From the NCBI GenBank assembly GCA_024679635.1, contig JAIBDA010000093.1, positions 1 through 5,304 on the forward strand: 5,304 nt of DNA, in the 5' to 3' direction. The DNA is from Amphritea sp. GTDB taxonomy: Bacteria; Pseudomonadota; Gammaproteobacteria; Pseudomonadales; Nitrincolaceae. The notes under the pieces are model-generated. The model ran no database searches and was not told where the DNA came from. It worked only from the letters and a program-made list of their open reading frames with translations. Both the position numbers and the translations under genes were made by a program. This document shows, piece by piece, positions 4,919 to 5,304 of the stretch (its first letter is position 1; each line of letters opens with the position of its first letter).

Positions 4919-5304
4919 ATGCTAGCTAAATTACCTCAAATTTTTGCCTTTTTCCTGCTGAGTACCTCTGCCTGGGCTGCCTCGACAACTCAGACCAGCC
5001 AGGTGAAGCTGCTAACCAGTATTAAACCGATTCAGCTGATTGCGGTCGATATGCTGGGTGATCTGGCTCAGGTTGAGGTGCTTTTGCCCCCAGGCAGCTC
5101 GCCGCATCATTACTCACTAAAGCCCTCGTCTATCAGACGGATTCACAGTGCCGATCTGTTTATATGGGGAGGTGCGGACCTGGAGCTGTTTCTAACAAAA
5201 AATGTTAGCCAGCTGGAACGCCCTGCTTTGGCATTGCTGGATGATGCAGATGCCCATCCTGCTGAGACGGAAACGGCTGAGCACGGCCACGCGCATGAAG
5301 GTGA
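4919..5304 (+). CDS. znuA: zinc ABC transporter substrate-binding protein ZnuA, N-terminal part
   Basis: Partial gene: 128 codons are visible from the ATG at 4919 to the window edge. It encodes the periplasmic Zn2+-binding component that delivers zinc to ZnuB. Residues 1-20 form a Sec signal peptide (K4, hydrophobic core, TSAWA then A21). TSIKPIQLIAVDMLGD (33-48) and LLPPGSSPHHYSLKPS (55-70) match the cluster A-I metal-binding family, with H63 corresponding to the first zinc-ligand His of ASPHDY in E. coli ZnuA. SADLFIWGGADLELFL (77-92) continues the fold. From about residue 108 an acidic and His-containing segment begins (DDADAHPAETETAEHGHAHEG), the start of the His-rich loop that marks zinc rather than manganese members. 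The remaining His and Asp/Glu ligands lie outside the window. The gene is divergent from zur and shares its operator. The ribosome binding site is weak. Confidence 0.94.
   Translation, partial: MLAKLPQIFAFFLLSTSAWAASTTQTSQVKLLTSIKPIQLIAVDMLGDLAQVEVLLPPGSSPHHYSLKPSSIRRIHSADLFIWGGADLELFLTKNVSQLERPALALLDDADAHPAETETAEHGHAHEG

Overview
The window reads as an ordinary, densely packed stretch of a gammaproteobacterial chromosome. GC content looks moderate (about half, judged by eye). Its core is a zinc-uptake locus arranged as in Pseudomonas: zur-znuC-znuB in one direction and znuA divergent from it. The Zur and ZnuC sequences and the operator also look like those of this class. A marine oceanospirillalean host (Marinobacterium, Amphritea or Neptuniibacter type) is a guess only. 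No RNA gene, insertion sequence, CRISPR array or phage gene was seen.

Layout from left to right. Positions 1-302 (minus) hold the first 100 codons of an exported PQQ-type sugar/sorbosone dehydrogenase, cut by the window edge. A 235-base gap (303-537) follows; it holds a short minus-strand reading frame that ends inside the dehydrogenase start codon and may be a gene remnant. A 10-TM EamA/DMT exporter lies at 538-1410 (plus). It converges on a DinF-type MATE transporter (1440-2765, minus), with an imperfect hairpin at the junction. Upstream of the MATE gene on the minus strand come znuB (2762-3553), znuC (3553-4341) and zur (4338-4832). The stop of each overlaps the start of the next by 1 to 4 bases, so zur-znuC-znuB-MATE looks like one four-gene operon. 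The 86-base region to its right carries a near-consensus Zur operator. znuA starts at 4919 (plus) and runs off the window after 128 codons.

How it works together: ZnuA would bind Zn2+ in the periplasm, ZnuB carry it across the inner membrane and ZnuC supply ATP-driven energy. Zur loaded with Zn2+ would shut both divergent promoters through the single operator, including its own. The less expected points are the MATE exporter translationally coupled to the zinc operon, and an identical His/Cys hexapeptide (HDHSHC) at the N-terminus of Zur and in the C-terminal tail of ZnuC. I found no convincing previously undescribed system; the findings are refinements on a well-known module.
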